Positions 27,163 through 36,308 of a DNA stretch of 64,000 nucleotides are shown piece by piece. Position 1 is the stretch's first letter. Every line of letters begins with the position of its first letter. The translations under genes were made by a program, and so were the position numbers. The stretch is from Chitinophaga oryzae (GTDB lineage: Bacteria; Bacteroidota; Bacteroidia; Chitinophagales; Chitinophagaceae). Location of the stretch: NCBI RefSeq assembly GCF_012516375.2, contig NZ_CP051204.2, positions 4,898,001 to 4,962,000 on the forward strand, read 5' to 3'. The notes beneath the pieces are model-generated. The model saw only the letters and a list, made by a program, of their open reading frames with translations, was not told the origin of the DNA and searched no databases.

Positions 27163-27302
27163 TGTGACTGTAATTAGATTTTGATTGACTTACCGTCGGA
27201 AAAATCGATTCATAACGTGTTGTAAATCTCCATCTTTATACAGCCGCAAACCACCACGGATTTGCCGGATTCCGATGTTTTATTTGCGCTTGGGGGAATA
27301 TC

Positions 27303-29297
27303 CTATTTTTTGTTGCTGATCCGTAATACGTTCAGGGAATTGGGCGCCAGCCTAAGCGTGACGGCTTGTTGACGCACCGGCACCTTAGATACAACCGGTT
27401 GCACCGGCACTTCGTCAAATGTATTGACAGTAACAGGATCGTTTGCGGTGAGCGTAGTCAGCGTAGCACTGCCGGCAGCTTTGTTTTTACCGGTTAACTG
27501 TATCGTTCCGGCAGCCACCTGCTGGCCAGCGTTGACGATCTTAACAATAATGTCTCCGGTATTTTTATCAAAGACTGCGCTGGCATAAAGGCTGTCCTGC
27601 CCTTTTACCGGCTCGCCGCCCTGGTGTAACGGCAGCACATGGGTACCTTTATTCAGTGAATATAATTTCTGCACCTGGTAGCTGGGCGTGCCCACTACCT
27701 TCAGGCTGTTCACCCATATGAGGTCGGGCGCCCATTGCCACTGCTCCGCGCTGGCGAAAAGCGGCGCATAGGAAGCCATGTGCACCACATCAGCATTTCT
27801 TTCCAGGCCGGTAAGAAAAGCGGCTTCGGCAATGGCAGCACGCAGTGTGTTGCGCCGGGCGCCGGTGAAGTCTTTCGATTCATGTGCGGCATACTCCCCG
27901 GCAAACACTTTAGCGCCGTTTCGGGGATAATGATCGTAACGGCCGGCATTGGCAAGAAACCATTCCGGGCTGCGATAATAATGCTCGTCTATAAAGTCGG
28001 CGTTCATCTTGCGGAGCGTGTCGTTGAGGTAGTTGAAACGCGGGCCGTCAGGATCGGTACCGGAGCTGAACACCAGTTTTATTTCCGGGTGTGCGGCTTT
28101 CAGCTGGCGGGCGAATTCCGCTGCGCGTTCAATATACTGCGGTCCCCAGTTTTCGTTGCCCACCCCCATCATCGTCAGGTGAAAGGGCGCCGGATGCCCC
28201 ATATCGGCACGCACCTTACCCCATTTGCTGTCGGCAGGGCCGTTGGCAAATTCCACCAGGTCGATCGCGTCCTGGATGTAAGGCTGCAGCGCGTCCATGG
28301 GCGCCAGTTCAGCGGTATTAAACTGGCACGCCATGCCGCAGTTCAGGATAGGCAGCGGCGCTGCGCCGATATCCTCCGCCAGCTGAAAGTATTCGAAAAA
28401 GCCGAGGCCGAAGCTCTGAAAGTAATCCGGCGTCAGGCGGTGACCGAATTCCGTATTCCACCGGTTGATGATCAGCTCACGGTCTTCCTGGGGGCCTACC
28501 GTCTTTTTCCACTGAAAGCGGTTGGCCAGGTTACGGCCTTCCACGATACAGCCGCCGGGGAACCGGACAAACCCTGGCTGCATATCCGCCAGCATTTGTA
28601 CCATATCAGCCCTTAACCCCTTGGGCCTGTTTTTCCAGGTATCGCCGGGAAACAGGGAGATCATGTCCATATCGATGCTGCCGTTTCCCTCCAGCCAGAG
28701 CGTCAGTTTGGCCGACGGCTCCTCTGCTGCCGCGGCAAAAGTGATCTCCTTCGTTGACCAGCCGGCGCCGGTGGGCGCAGCGGCGAATGAGCCGGTGCCA
28801 ATCACCTTCCCGGAAGGTGTTACCAGTTCGGCGTGTACTGTTATGCCAGGCTTACCGGTGCGGTATTTGGCAGAAAAATAATACGTTACGTCCTTCCGGA
28901 TGCCCATGCCTTTGAACCCTTCGTTGGTGAGCCCCCACTCCCCTTTGCGGCGGTTGTTGACGCGGATATGCAGGTAGTGAGGGTTCGCTTTATTATAGGA
29001 AGCATTGTTCAGCACCAGCATGTCACCTTCCTCTTTTTTACCGTTCACCGTCCACCCCATCAATGGGTTGTCGAATTCAAAAGAACGGTTCTTCACCAAC
29101 TCAGCATACAACCCGCCGTCAGCACCCATATTGATATCTTCAAAGAATACGCCGTACATCGTTGGCTGGATGGCAGCACCAGGCTTATCAGCCTGTACGG
29201 TAAAAACCTGCTGGCAAACAGCCGGTACGGCTGCCACTATCAGGCTGCACGCCGGCAACCACCATCTCCATTTTTTGATCAGTTTATTTTTCTTCAT
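27303..29297 (-). CDS. GH51 alpha-L-arabinofuranosidase with N-terminal CBM4-like domain
   Basis: A 664-residue secreted enzyme removing L-arabinofuranose side chains. A signal peptide (to about residue 29, AVCQQ) precedes a beta-sandwich module (about 60-215; FEFDNPLMGW and WSTKEITF) of CBM4/carbohydrate-binding type. The GH51 barrel follows with FVRFPGGCIVEG, GVGNENWGPQY (Glu382, acid/base) and VFAGEYAAH (Glu468, nucleophile). The C-terminal beta domain ends LNVLRISNKK. An AraR-type box lies 46-60 bp before the start. It is divergent from the hybrid regulator and upstream of susC, so it may answer to arabinose as well as to that sensor. Confidence 0.94.
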   Translation of the reverse strand: MKKNKLIKKWRWWLPACSLIVAAVPAVCQQVFTVQADKPGAAIQPTMYGVFFEDINMGADGGLYAELVKNRSFEFDNPLMGWTVNGKKEEGDMLVLNNASYNKANPHYLHIRVNNRRKGEWGLTNEGFKGMGIRKDVTYYFSAKYRTGKPGITVHAELVTPSGKVIGTGSFAAAPTGAGWSTKEITFAAAAEEPSAKLTLWLEGNGSIDMDMISLFPGDTWKNRPKGLRADMVQMLADMQPGFVRFPGGCIVEGRNLANRFQWKKTVGPQEDRELIINRWNTEFGHRLTPDYFQSFGLGFFEYFQLAEDIGAAPLPILNCGMACQFNTAELAPMDALQPYIQDAIDLVEFANGPADSKWGKVRADMGHPAPFHLTMMGVGNENWGPQYIERAAEFARQLKAAHPEIKLVFSSGTDPDGPRFNYLNDTLRKMNADFIDEHYYRSPEWFLANAGRYDHYPRNGAKVFAGEYAAHESKDFTGARRNTLRAAIAEAAFLTGLERNADVVHMASYAPLFASAEQWQWAPDLIWVNSLKVVGTPSYQVQKLYSLNKGTHVLPLHQGGEPVKGQDSLYASAVFDKNTGDIIVKIVNAGQQVAAGTIQLTGKNKAAGSATLTTLTANDPVTVNTFDEVPVQPVVSKVPVRQQAVTLRLAPNSLNVLRISNKK

Positions 29298-29342
29298 AAC
29301 ATTGCATCTGCGACTTAGCGACGGACAATTTAAAAATATTAT

Positions 29343-29357
29343 TTGTCATTGTTACAA
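29343..29357 (-). promoter_or_regulatory. Candidate AraR box 1, upstream of GH51
   Basis: TTGTCATTGTTACAA, 46 bp before the GH51 start, is one of three near-identical imperfect palindromes in the window; the others are at 44472 and 52544. Each is followed on the plus strand by TTAT and embedded in AT-rich promoter-like DNA. On the minus strand ATTG stands at the -33 position of a Bacteroidota promoter, so the box would lie between -33 and -7. Assignment to AraR is inference from position and gene set. Confidence 0.6.
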
Positions 29358-29546
29358 TTATTTTTAACTTACGTGCATTGACTCGTAGTTTGGCCGGGGT
29401 AGCGTTTTAGCAGGATTTTAGTTCCTTTGGGGCCGGGCCCTCCCGAACAGCAGTTGTCGCCTCGCCGCGTTTTCTTTTTTTATGGCGACACGGGATATCA
29501 ATTGGCGTTCCTATGCTGCAGTAATAAATTCTAAGTTCAACACGTT

Positions 29547-32500
29547 ATGATGCGCGTTTTCGTTATGATGGCTATACTGGCCTTACCTTTCCAGGTTGTT
29601 GCACAGGTAGCTCCCTACAACTTTTCCAAACTGGATATCTATTCCGGCTTATCGCATAACCAGGTGACGGCGATCCTCAAGGATACGGACGGCTATCTGT
29701 GGTTCGGCACCGTATCGGGACTTAACCGGTACGACGGCTACACCTGTAAAGTGCTGCGCAGCCGGCAGAACGACAGCACTTCACTGCCCGACAACTATGT
29801 GCTTTCGCTGTATGAACTTCCGGATGGAAAAATGTGGGTGGCAACGAAAGGCGGCCCGTCGGTCTACGATAGCCATACCGAACGTTTCACCGCTAACGCT
29901 AACGCCTATCTGAAATCGCTCGGCCTGCCCGAAGGCAATGTATATAATATCACCAAAGGACCGAACGGGCGATACTGGTTTCTGTATGAAAACGGCGACC
30001 TGTTCCTGTATGCCCGCCAACAGGCGAAAAAAATCAACACCAACGCCACAGGTAAAATTATTGCCGTCCGGGAAGCTGCCACCGGCAGTTTATGGATGCT
30101 GCAACAGAACGGTGTCCTGCAGCAATATGACATCTCCTCCGGCAAAACCGTTTCCACATTTACTGCCGTTCAGCAGCAGGCCAAAGATCACCCGCCAGCC
30201 AACCTTTTTATTGACAGCGACGGTGACATATGGCTCTGGAGCTTTGCCTATGGCGCTTACCTGTTCCGGCCGCAGGACAATTCCGTGAGGCCCTTCAATG
30301 AAAACTCCGCTCCTTCCCGGCTGTCGTCCGGCCTTGTCAGCCAGATCGTCCAGGACAACGATGGCCTCATCTGGATAGCCACCGACCATGGCGGCATTGC
30401 GCTGGTCGATAAAAAGAAAAACTTCCATACCACCTACCTGCTCAACGATCCTAAAAATCCCCAGAGCCTGGGACAAAACAGCATCAACGCCTTATACAAG
30501 GATGATAACGGCATCCTGTGGGCAGGCACCTACAAACAAGGCGTGAACTATCTCAACAGCAATATCCTGCAGTTTCCGCATTACCACCACCAGGAAGCAG
30601 ATGCCAGCAGCCTTCCCTATGACGACGTGAACCGCTTCGTGGAAGACAAGCAGGGTAACCTCTGGATAGGCACCAACGGCGGCGGCCTCCTCTACTTCGA
30701 CAGGAAAAACAATACCTTCCGGCAATATCAGCACGATCCCCGCAATCCCAACAGCATCAGCAACAACGTTATCGTGAGCCTTTGCCTCGATCACCAGAAC
30801 GTGCTCTGGATAGGCACCTACTTCGGAGGGCTCAACAGTTTCGATGGTAAAAAATTTACCCGTTACCGGCACAGCGATCAGGACACGTCTTCTCTCGCGG
30901 ATGATAAGGTATGGGAAGTCTATGAAGACAAAGACCGCCGGCTGTGGGTGGGGACCTGGGGGGCCGGGCTGGACCTGCTCGACCGTAAAACCGGCCGTTT
31001 CACGCACTTCTTCCAGGAAAGGACCGGCAATCAGTCGTCCAACTACATCTCCGCACTGATGGGCGACCGCAAAGGCAATTTATGGACCGGCACCACCTAT
31101 GGGATCATGGTCTTTTCCCCGGACAGAAAACAAATTACCACCTACCGGCATAGCAGCGATAAAAAAAGCCTGAGCAGCAATAATGTCATCTGTTTCCTGG
31201 AAGACAGCAAAGGAAGGGTGTGGGTGGGCACCCATGAGGGACTTAACCTGTTCAACGAGCAGACCGGCGACTTTGAGCTGTTCACCATGGCCGACGGCCT
31301 ACCGGACAACATCATTCTCAATATACTGGAAGATAATTCACAAAGGCTATGGCTATCTACGCCCAGCGGCCTTTGTAGCGCTATGCCCCTGCAGAAAGGC
31401 AAAAATATAACGCTGTCCGTTGTCGGTTACGATGAATCCAACAACCTGCAGAACCGCGAATTCAACGACAACGCGGCACTCAAAACCAGTGCCGGGGAAC
31501 TGATCTTCGGCGGTCCCTCCGGTTTCAATATCATTAACAGCAGCCAGGTAGCCAAAACGGTCAATCGTTCCAAACTTGTTTTTACCGGCCTGCAAATACT
31601 GAACACCAATATCAGGCCGGGAGAAACCTTCAACGGCCGCGTAGTGCTGGAACAATCCCTCTCGAAACTCGGGAGCATTGACCTGAAATACCGGGAGAAC
31701 GTGTTCTCCATCGAATTCGCCTCGCTCGACTATGGCCACAAGGCGCACTACCGATACGCCTATACGCTGGAAGGATTTAACACCGACTGGCTGTATGCAG
31801 ACGGCGGCCAGCGCAAAGCCACTTACACCAACCTGGACCCGGGGCACTATACGTTTAAGGTCAAAGCGCTCAACAGCGATGGTTCCTGGAGCGATCCTAT
31901 ATCGCTGAAGATCCATGTGGAGCCTCCTTTCTGGCGAACGCCCTTCGCTTTTGCCATCTATCTGCTGACGGCCGCCGGCCTGCTCCTGCTGGCACGGCGC
32001 ATCACGCTGGACAGGATACACATGCGGTACGAGGTGGAACAGCAGCGCCGCGAAGCTGAGAGGGCACATGCCATAGAACAGGTCAAAACAAAATTCTTCA
32101 CCAACGTCAGCCATGAACTGCGTACGCCGTTGAGCCTGATCATTTCGCCCCTGGACACCATTATCAAAAACACGGAGAACGAAACACAGCAAAAACAACT
32201 GGGACTGGTGCTTCGCAATGCCAAAAGGCTACTGAACCTTGTCAACCAGCTGCTGGATTTCAGAAAAATGGAAGTACAGGCCATCCGGTTACATCTGGCG
32301 ATGGGCGACATTGTACAGTTCACCCGGGATATCAGCCGGTCTTTTACCGATATCGCGGAAAAGAAGATGATCACATTTCATTTCTCTTCCGCTGTAGACC
32401 ATCTGGAAATCTATTTTGATAAAGACAAGATCGAAAAGATTCTGTTCAACCTGTTGTCTAACGCGTTTAAATACACGCCGGACAACGGCGCCGTCACATT

Positions 32501-33635
32501 GCAGCTTTCTACCGATCCTCCTTCCGGCAATGTAGGCGACGCCACGCTCATCATCGAAGTCAGGGACACCGGCATCGGCATCCCTGAAAACCAGCAGCAG
32601 AAAATCTTTGAACGTTTCTTTCAGACGGATGTGCCGGCGGACATGGCGAACCAGGGAACGGGCATAGGACTGGCCATCACCCGGGAGTTTGTAAAACTTC
32701 ACCACGGCGTAATTACAGTAAAAAGCGCACCCGGCCAGGGCACTTGCTTTACCGTACGGATACCGGCCAAAAAGATATACGACCCCGTTATACGCAGTAC
32801 CACCCCCCTGTTGACCGACGACGATGCCACACAGATGTTGTCCGGGGAAACGCGGAAAAGCAGCAGGATGAAAACCATCCTTGTAGTGGAAGACAACGAA
32901 GACCTTCGCTTCTACCTGAAAGATAACCTGCGGGGACAATATCATATCGAAGAAGCTACCAATGGCAAAGAGGGATGGGAAAAAGTGAAGTCGTGCAATC
33001 CCGACCTGGTGGTCAGCGATATTATGATGCCGCTGTCGGACGGCATTGACCTCGTTAAGCATATCAGAACGGAAACAGGGACGGCGCATATTCCGGTGAT
33101 CCTGCTCACCGCCGTTGGCGACGAGGGCAGGCAGCTGCAGGCTTTTGCCGCCGGCGCCAACGACTACATCACCAAACCCTTTACTTTCGAAATACTGGAT
33201 TCGCGGATTAAAAACCTGCTGGCGCAACAGAAACTGCTGCAGAAAAGATTTCAGAAGCAAATTGAAGTCAATCCCGCCGAGATAACCGTTACTTCAGTAG
33301 ATGCCACCTTCCTGCAAAATACGCTGGACATCATCGAGCAACAGATGGACAACCCGGACTTCTCTGTAGAAGATTTCAGCTCAGCCATGCACATGAACCG
33401 GGTGACGCTTTACCGGAAGATCGTGGCTCTTACCGGCAAATCCCCGCTGGAATTCATCCGTTCCATCCGGCTGAAGCGTGCAGCGCAGCTACTGGAAAAA
33501 AGCGGTATGACTATCGCGGAGATCGCCTATAACGTGGGATTCAATAACCCCAAACAATTCTCGAAATTTTTCAAGGAAGAATTCAAGGTGTTGCCGTCGC
33601 AGTATGCGGCGAATAAAAAAGAAAGCGACAGCTGA
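29547..33635 (+). CDS. Hybrid two-component system sensor-regulator (HTCS)
   Basis: A 1362-residue one-protein signalling system in the inner membrane. A signal peptide (to residue 20) precedes a periplasmic double beta-propeller of Reg_prop repeats (about 25-660; WFGTVSGLNRYDG, WIGTNGGGLLYFD). A Y_Y_Y domain (about 690-790) and one membrane segment near 795-815 follow. Then come HisKA (FTNVSHELRTPLS, phospho-His near 855), HATPase (NLLSNAFKYTPDNG, GTGIGLAIT), receiver (from 1110; acceptor Asp in VVSDIMMP) and an AraC-type HTH (about 1260-1355). Such proteins bind an oligosaccharide outside and activate a nearby SusCD locus. It is divergent from GH51-SusCD and convergent with the GH31 locus, so either may be its target. 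Confidence 0.96.
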   Translation: MMRVFVMMAILALPFQVVAQVAPYNFSKLDIYSGLSHNQVTAILKDTDGYLWFGTVSGLNRYDGYTCKVLRSRQNDSTSLPDNYVLSLYELPDGKMWVATKGGPSVYDSHTERFTANANAYLKSLGLPEGNVYNITKGPNGRYWFLYENGDLFLYARQQAKKINTNATGKIIAVREAATGSLWMLQQNGVLQQYDISSGKTVSTFTAVQQQAKDHPPANLFIDSDGDIWLWSFAYGAYLFRPQDNSVRPFNENSAPSRLSSGLVSQIVQDNDGLIWIATDHGGIALVDKKKNFHTTYLLNDPKNPQSLGQNSINALYKDDNGILWAGTYKQGVNYLNSNILQFPHYHHQEADASSLPYDDVNRFVEDKQGNLWIGTNGGGLLYFDRKNNTFRQYQHDPRNPNSISNNVIVSLCLDHQNVLWIGTYFGGLNSFDGKKFTRYRHSDQDTSSLADDKVWEVYEDKDRRLWVGTWGAGLDLLDRKTGRFTHFFQERTGNQSSNYISALMGDRKGNLWTGTTYGIMVFSPDRKQITTYRHSSDKKSLSSNNVICFLEDSKGRVWVGTHEGLNLFNEQTGDFELFTMADGLPDNIILNILEDNSQRLWLSTPSGLCSAMPLQKGKNITLSVVGYDESNNLQNREFNDNAALKTSAGELIFGGPSGFNIINSSQVAKTVNRSKLVFTGLQILNTNIRPGETFNGRVVLEQSLSKLGSIDLKYRENVFSIEFASLDYGHKAHYRYAYTLEGFNTDWLYADGGQRKATYTNLDPGHYTFKVKALNSDGSWSDPISLKIHVEPPFWRTPFAFAIYLLTAAGLLLLARRITLDRIHMRYEVEQQRREAERAHAIEQVKTKFFTNVSHELRTPLSLIISPLDTIIKNTENETQQKQLGLVLRNAKRLLNLVNQLLDFRKMEVQAIRLHLAMGDIVQFTRDISRSFTDIAEKKMITFHFSSAVDHLEIYFDKDKIEKILFNLLSNAFKYTPDNGAVTLQLSTDPPSGNVGDATLIIEVRDTGIGIPENQQQKIFERFFQTDVPADMANQGTGIGLAITREFVKLHHGVITVKSAPGQGTCFTVRIPAKKIYDPVIRSTTPLLTDDDATQMLSGETRKSSRMKTILVVEDNEDLRFYLKDNLRGQYHIEEATNGKEGWEKVKSCNPDLVVSDIMMPLSDGIDLVKHIRTETGTAHIPVILLTAVGDEGRQLQAFAAGANDYITKPFTFEILDSRIKNLLAQQKLLQKRFQKQIEVNPAEITVTSVDATFLQNTLDIIEQQMDNPDFSVEDFSSAMHMNRVTLYRKIVALTGKSPLEFIRSIRLKRAAQLLEKSGMTIAEIAYNVGFNNPKQFSKFFKEEFKVLPSQYAANKKESDS

Positions 33636-33673
33636 CCGTTATGACTGCGTTATTCCACTTTGGGTTGCTGTCC

Positions 33674-33699
33674 TGAACAGAACGACAGCGTTCTGTTCA
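33674..33699 (+). terminator. Hairpin after HTCS, probable terminator
   Basis: TGAACAGAAC pairs perfectly with GTTCTGTTCA around a GACAGC loop, 39 bp after the HTCS stop. The downstream T-run is weak, so this may be an RNA end-protecting hairpin rather than a strong terminator. Confidence 0.5.
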
Positions 33700-33735
33700 A
33701 TCTCTGTAACATAAATGCTTTTTACAAAACAACGA

Positions 33736-33759
33736 CAGCGATCATGGGGATGATCGCTG
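33736..33759 (-). terminator. Hairpin after lipoprotein gene, probable terminator
   Basis: CAGCGATCAT pairs perfectly with ATGATCGCTG around GGGG. On the minus strand it is followed by TCGTTGTTTTG, a T-rich tail, 50 bp after the stop of the surface lipoprotein gene. It closes the GH31-SusCD operon against the convergent HTCS gene. Confidence 0.6.
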
Positions 33760-33809
33760 CCGGCAAACAGGGTTTCATACGGGTAACATTATATCAATTT
33801 TCCACGGTA

Positions 33810-34676
33810 CTATTGTTGTTTCGACACATAGTTGTATACCATCAATGCCGGTCCGTCGCACGAGGTCCTCAGCACGCCCAGCTGCATGGATTTTTCCGTT
33901 AATGAAAGCAGCCGGATATTGCCCCACGCCGCCACACAGGCGTCGCGGCCCGCATCGTGAATAGGCGTGGCATCCGTCATCGTCAGTTTTTTCGTATTGG
34001 CGTCCAGGTAGAAAGTGCCGTTTTCGGTGCCTCTTGCGGGCACCTGTTTATGCATCACCTTCACGAACGGACCACCTTTAAGGCTAAACGTCATGGTGCC
34101 ATAATCGCCGGCGGGCATCAGCCAGGTATTGTCAGCGTACTTGGGGGCCCATGACCAGCAGTCGCCGCCTGTTTTCATGCAATCGCCGCCCCAGCCGTTG
34201 TCGGTACCGTAGAAGAAGAGCGGACCGTCAAACACAGTAGCTTCAATGTCCAGCACCCATGTTTTTTCCTGGCCAACGCCGCCGGTCAGGGCATTCCACA
34301 ACGGATCGTTGACATAATTCAGGTTATCGGCGGTGACATGGACCTTAATGGAATCCAGCTGCACGATCCCCCCGTCTGTGAGCGCGGAACGCCGGATCAC
34401 GTAATCGCCTTTGAAGGCGAAGTGGATAGTGTCCGTCTGCCGGCTGGACCTGCCGGTGCCATAGTCCCACACGGGGATGACCTCAGCGGTATGATTGATC
34501 AGGTACAGGGTATTGCCTCCGGGGTCTGCCGTCAGGTCCTGCTTCACCTCCATGTTGATGGCCGACTTGTCAGGCAACGGGGACAGACTGTATTCTTTCT
34601 TCTTACAGGAAAGTATAGTGGATATTATCATGAGCGACAGCAATACTGCCGGCTTCAGGTATGACAGCTTGTTCAT
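33810..34676 (-). CDS. Surface lipoprotein, SGBP-like, PKD-type domain
   Basis: A 288-residue lipoprotein (lipobox TILSC, Cys24) that takes the place of a SusE/SGBP gene after susD. Residues about 40-120 look like a PKD/Ig-like fold (LYLINHTAEVIPVWDYGTG, VIRRSALTDGGIVQLDSIKV). Residues 140-285 form an aromatic-rich module (WGGDCMKTGGDCWSWAPKYADN) suited to glycan binding, with repeated Cys. I do not recognise the C-terminal module as a named family. It starts 22 bp after the susD stop and is the last gene of its operon. A glycan-binding role is inferred from position and composition. Confidence 0.7.
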   Translation of the reverse strand: MNKLSYLKPAVLLSLMIISTILSCKKKEYSLSPLPDKSAINMEVKQDLTADPGGNTLYLINHTAEVIPVWDYGTGRSSRQTDTIHFAFKGDYVIRRSALTDGGIVQLDSIKVHVTADNLNYVNDPLWNALTGGVGQEKTWVLDIEATVFDGPLFFYGTDNGWGGDCMKTGGDCWSWAPKYADNTWLMPAGDYGTMTFSLKGGPFVKVMHKQVPARGTENGTFYLDANTKKLTMTDATPIHDAGRDACVAAWGNIRLLSLTEKSMQLGVLRTSCDGPALMVYNYVSKQQ

Positions 34677-34698
34677 AGTGGTATATTTTATGGGATGA

Positions 34699-36297
34699 TC
34701 ACCAGCCTGTGTTTTGTTTCAGTACGCCGTTGGACAGGGTCACCTGTGAATAAGGAATCTGTGACAGTCCTTTCGTCTCCGTAATTTTTCCTGCCTGTAT
34801 GGTCTTCGTCGTATTTACATCACCGTTTTGCACGGTGGTGGTTTCCGCGATGGCAGCTGCCGCCGCGGCGATGCCCTGGCGCAGCAGGTCCCAGTAACGG
34901 ATGCCCTCTCCGGCAAATTCAAACCTTCTTTCCTGGAGAATATTGGCCTGGCTCACCGGCAATGCCGTGAAGTTATTGCCGAAGGCGCGTTTGCGGACAT
35001 CGTCAAAATATTTCTGCGCGTTGGGAGAACCCAGTTCGGCCGCCATCAGCAGTACATCTGCATAACGGATGGACACATAATCCTGGAACTGCCCGATCAT
35101 AAAGTTGGTACCACCCATTTTCACGGCGAGGCTGTTGCCCGCTTCGTCCACCAGGGGCGTGTACTTTTTCATATAGTAACCGGTATACTCCCGTTGGTCT
35201 TTGCTATTTGTAAATGCCAATCCTTCGTCAGCGATAGATATGATCGTGGCTTTTCTCCTGGTGTCGTTGGCAGCGTATGCGCTCCAGAGCCGGGCGCTGA
35301 CAGGGCAACCGCCCCATCCCATGCCGTACGGGAATATACTCTGGCCACGGAGGCCGTTCATTACCATCCAGTGGTTACCGTCCGTATTGCCGTTGTAATC
35401 GCTGGTATACGTGTACTTGATGGCGAAGATGGTTTCCTTGTTATCTTCTCCCACATAATCATTGAGCGATGCTGCCGGCCACAGGTGGGCGAATTTTTCT
35501 ACCAGCCCGAATCCGCCGTTGGTGATCACATCTTCGAGGTAAGCCAGCGCCTGTTGTTTAGACACCGTGCTGACGAGGTCCGTCTTGCCATAATAACCGG
35601 TATAATACAGGTACACCCTTCCGATCAGGGCTTCTACCGCCCATTTGGTGACCCTGCCACGTGTAGCGGCAGGCTGCGCGCCATAATTTACCGCCGGAAG
35701 ATTGTTGGCCGCAAACACCAGGTCGTCGGCTATAAGCTTGTACACACTGTCGGGACTGGCCTGCGGAACGTTATCTGTCGTAGGTTTTGACAGCAGCGGG
35801 ATATTCCCCCACAATCTCACCATATCAAAATACAGGTAGGCGCGTATAAACCTGGCTTCGGATTCGTATACCGGGCGCAGGTTTTCGCTGCCTTTCCAGT
35901 CCACCTGGTCGAGGTGGGTCAGCAGCATATTGGCCCGGTAGATGGCTTTATAGTAAGCGCTCCAGTTATCGCCGAACAGGCTCTGATCGGATGGGGAACG
36001 CAGCTTGTCAAATTCATCGATCATCTGGTAACCGAAGCCGTCGGCATTACCGGTGCCGCCAAAAGCGTTATCAGACAGTATTTCCGTGGCTATCGGCATG
36101 GACACGCCGCCGGCCCATACGGTCTGCAGCCCGTCGTAAACGCCTACCAGCGCTTTAAAAGCATCGTTGGGTGTTTTATAAAAGTTCTGCTCCGTAGCGG
36201 TGGTAACATCCTCCGTATCGAGGAAACTTTTGCTGCAGGCTGCCAGGGATGCCAGCGCGAATAGCAGTGTATATATGCGTAGCTTTTTCATCTTCAT
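34699..36297 (-). CDS. SusD/RagB-family glycan-binding lipoprotein
   Basis: A 532-residue surface lipoprotein with lipobox SLAAC (Cys21). RFIRAYLYFDMVRLWGNIPLL is the SusD helical signature, and ILQERRFEFAGEGIRYWDLLRQG the C-terminal one. ATG 36297 is used; ATG 36291 is in frame two codons later. It begins 11 bp after susC and precedes a surface lipoprotein. Its partner and the GH31-PA14 gene define the locus. Confidence 0.95.
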   Translation of the reverse strand: MKMKKLRIYTLLFALASLAACSKSFLDTEDVTTATEQNFYKTPNDAFKALVGVYDGLQTVWAGGVSMPIATEILSDNAFGGTGNADGFGYQMIDEFDKLRSPSDQSLFGDNWSAYYKAIYRANMLLTHLDQVDWKGSENLRPVYESEARFIRAYLYFDMVRLWGNIPLLSKPTTDNVPQASPDSVYKLIADDLVFAANNLPAVNYGAQPAATRGRVTKWAVEALIGRVYLYYTGYYGKTDLVSTVSKQQALAYLEDVITNGGFGLVEKFAHLWPAASLNDYVGEDNKETIFAIKYTYTSDYNGNTDGNHWMVMNGLRGQSIFPYGMGWGGCPVSARLWSAYAANDTRRKATIISIADEGLAFTNSKDQREYTGYYMKKYTPLVDEAGNSLAVKMGGTNFMIGQFQDYVSIRYADVLLMAAELGSPNAQKYFDDVRKRAFGNNFTALPVSQANILQERRFEFAGEGIRYWDLLRQGIAAAAAAIAETTTVQNGDVNTTKTIQAGKITETKGLSQIPYSQVTLSNGVLKQNTGW

Positions 36298-36308
36298 GTA
36301 GATTTTGG

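Noticed and set aside
27163..27302. Search for a further AraR box before the SusC at 27162
   Set aside because: Only one half, TTGTAAAT, is visible without a facing partner, so it was not called.
33660..33902. Small plus-strand open frame after HTCS
   Set aside because: It spans two hairpins and runs into the antisense of the surface lipoprotein; composition is not protein-like.
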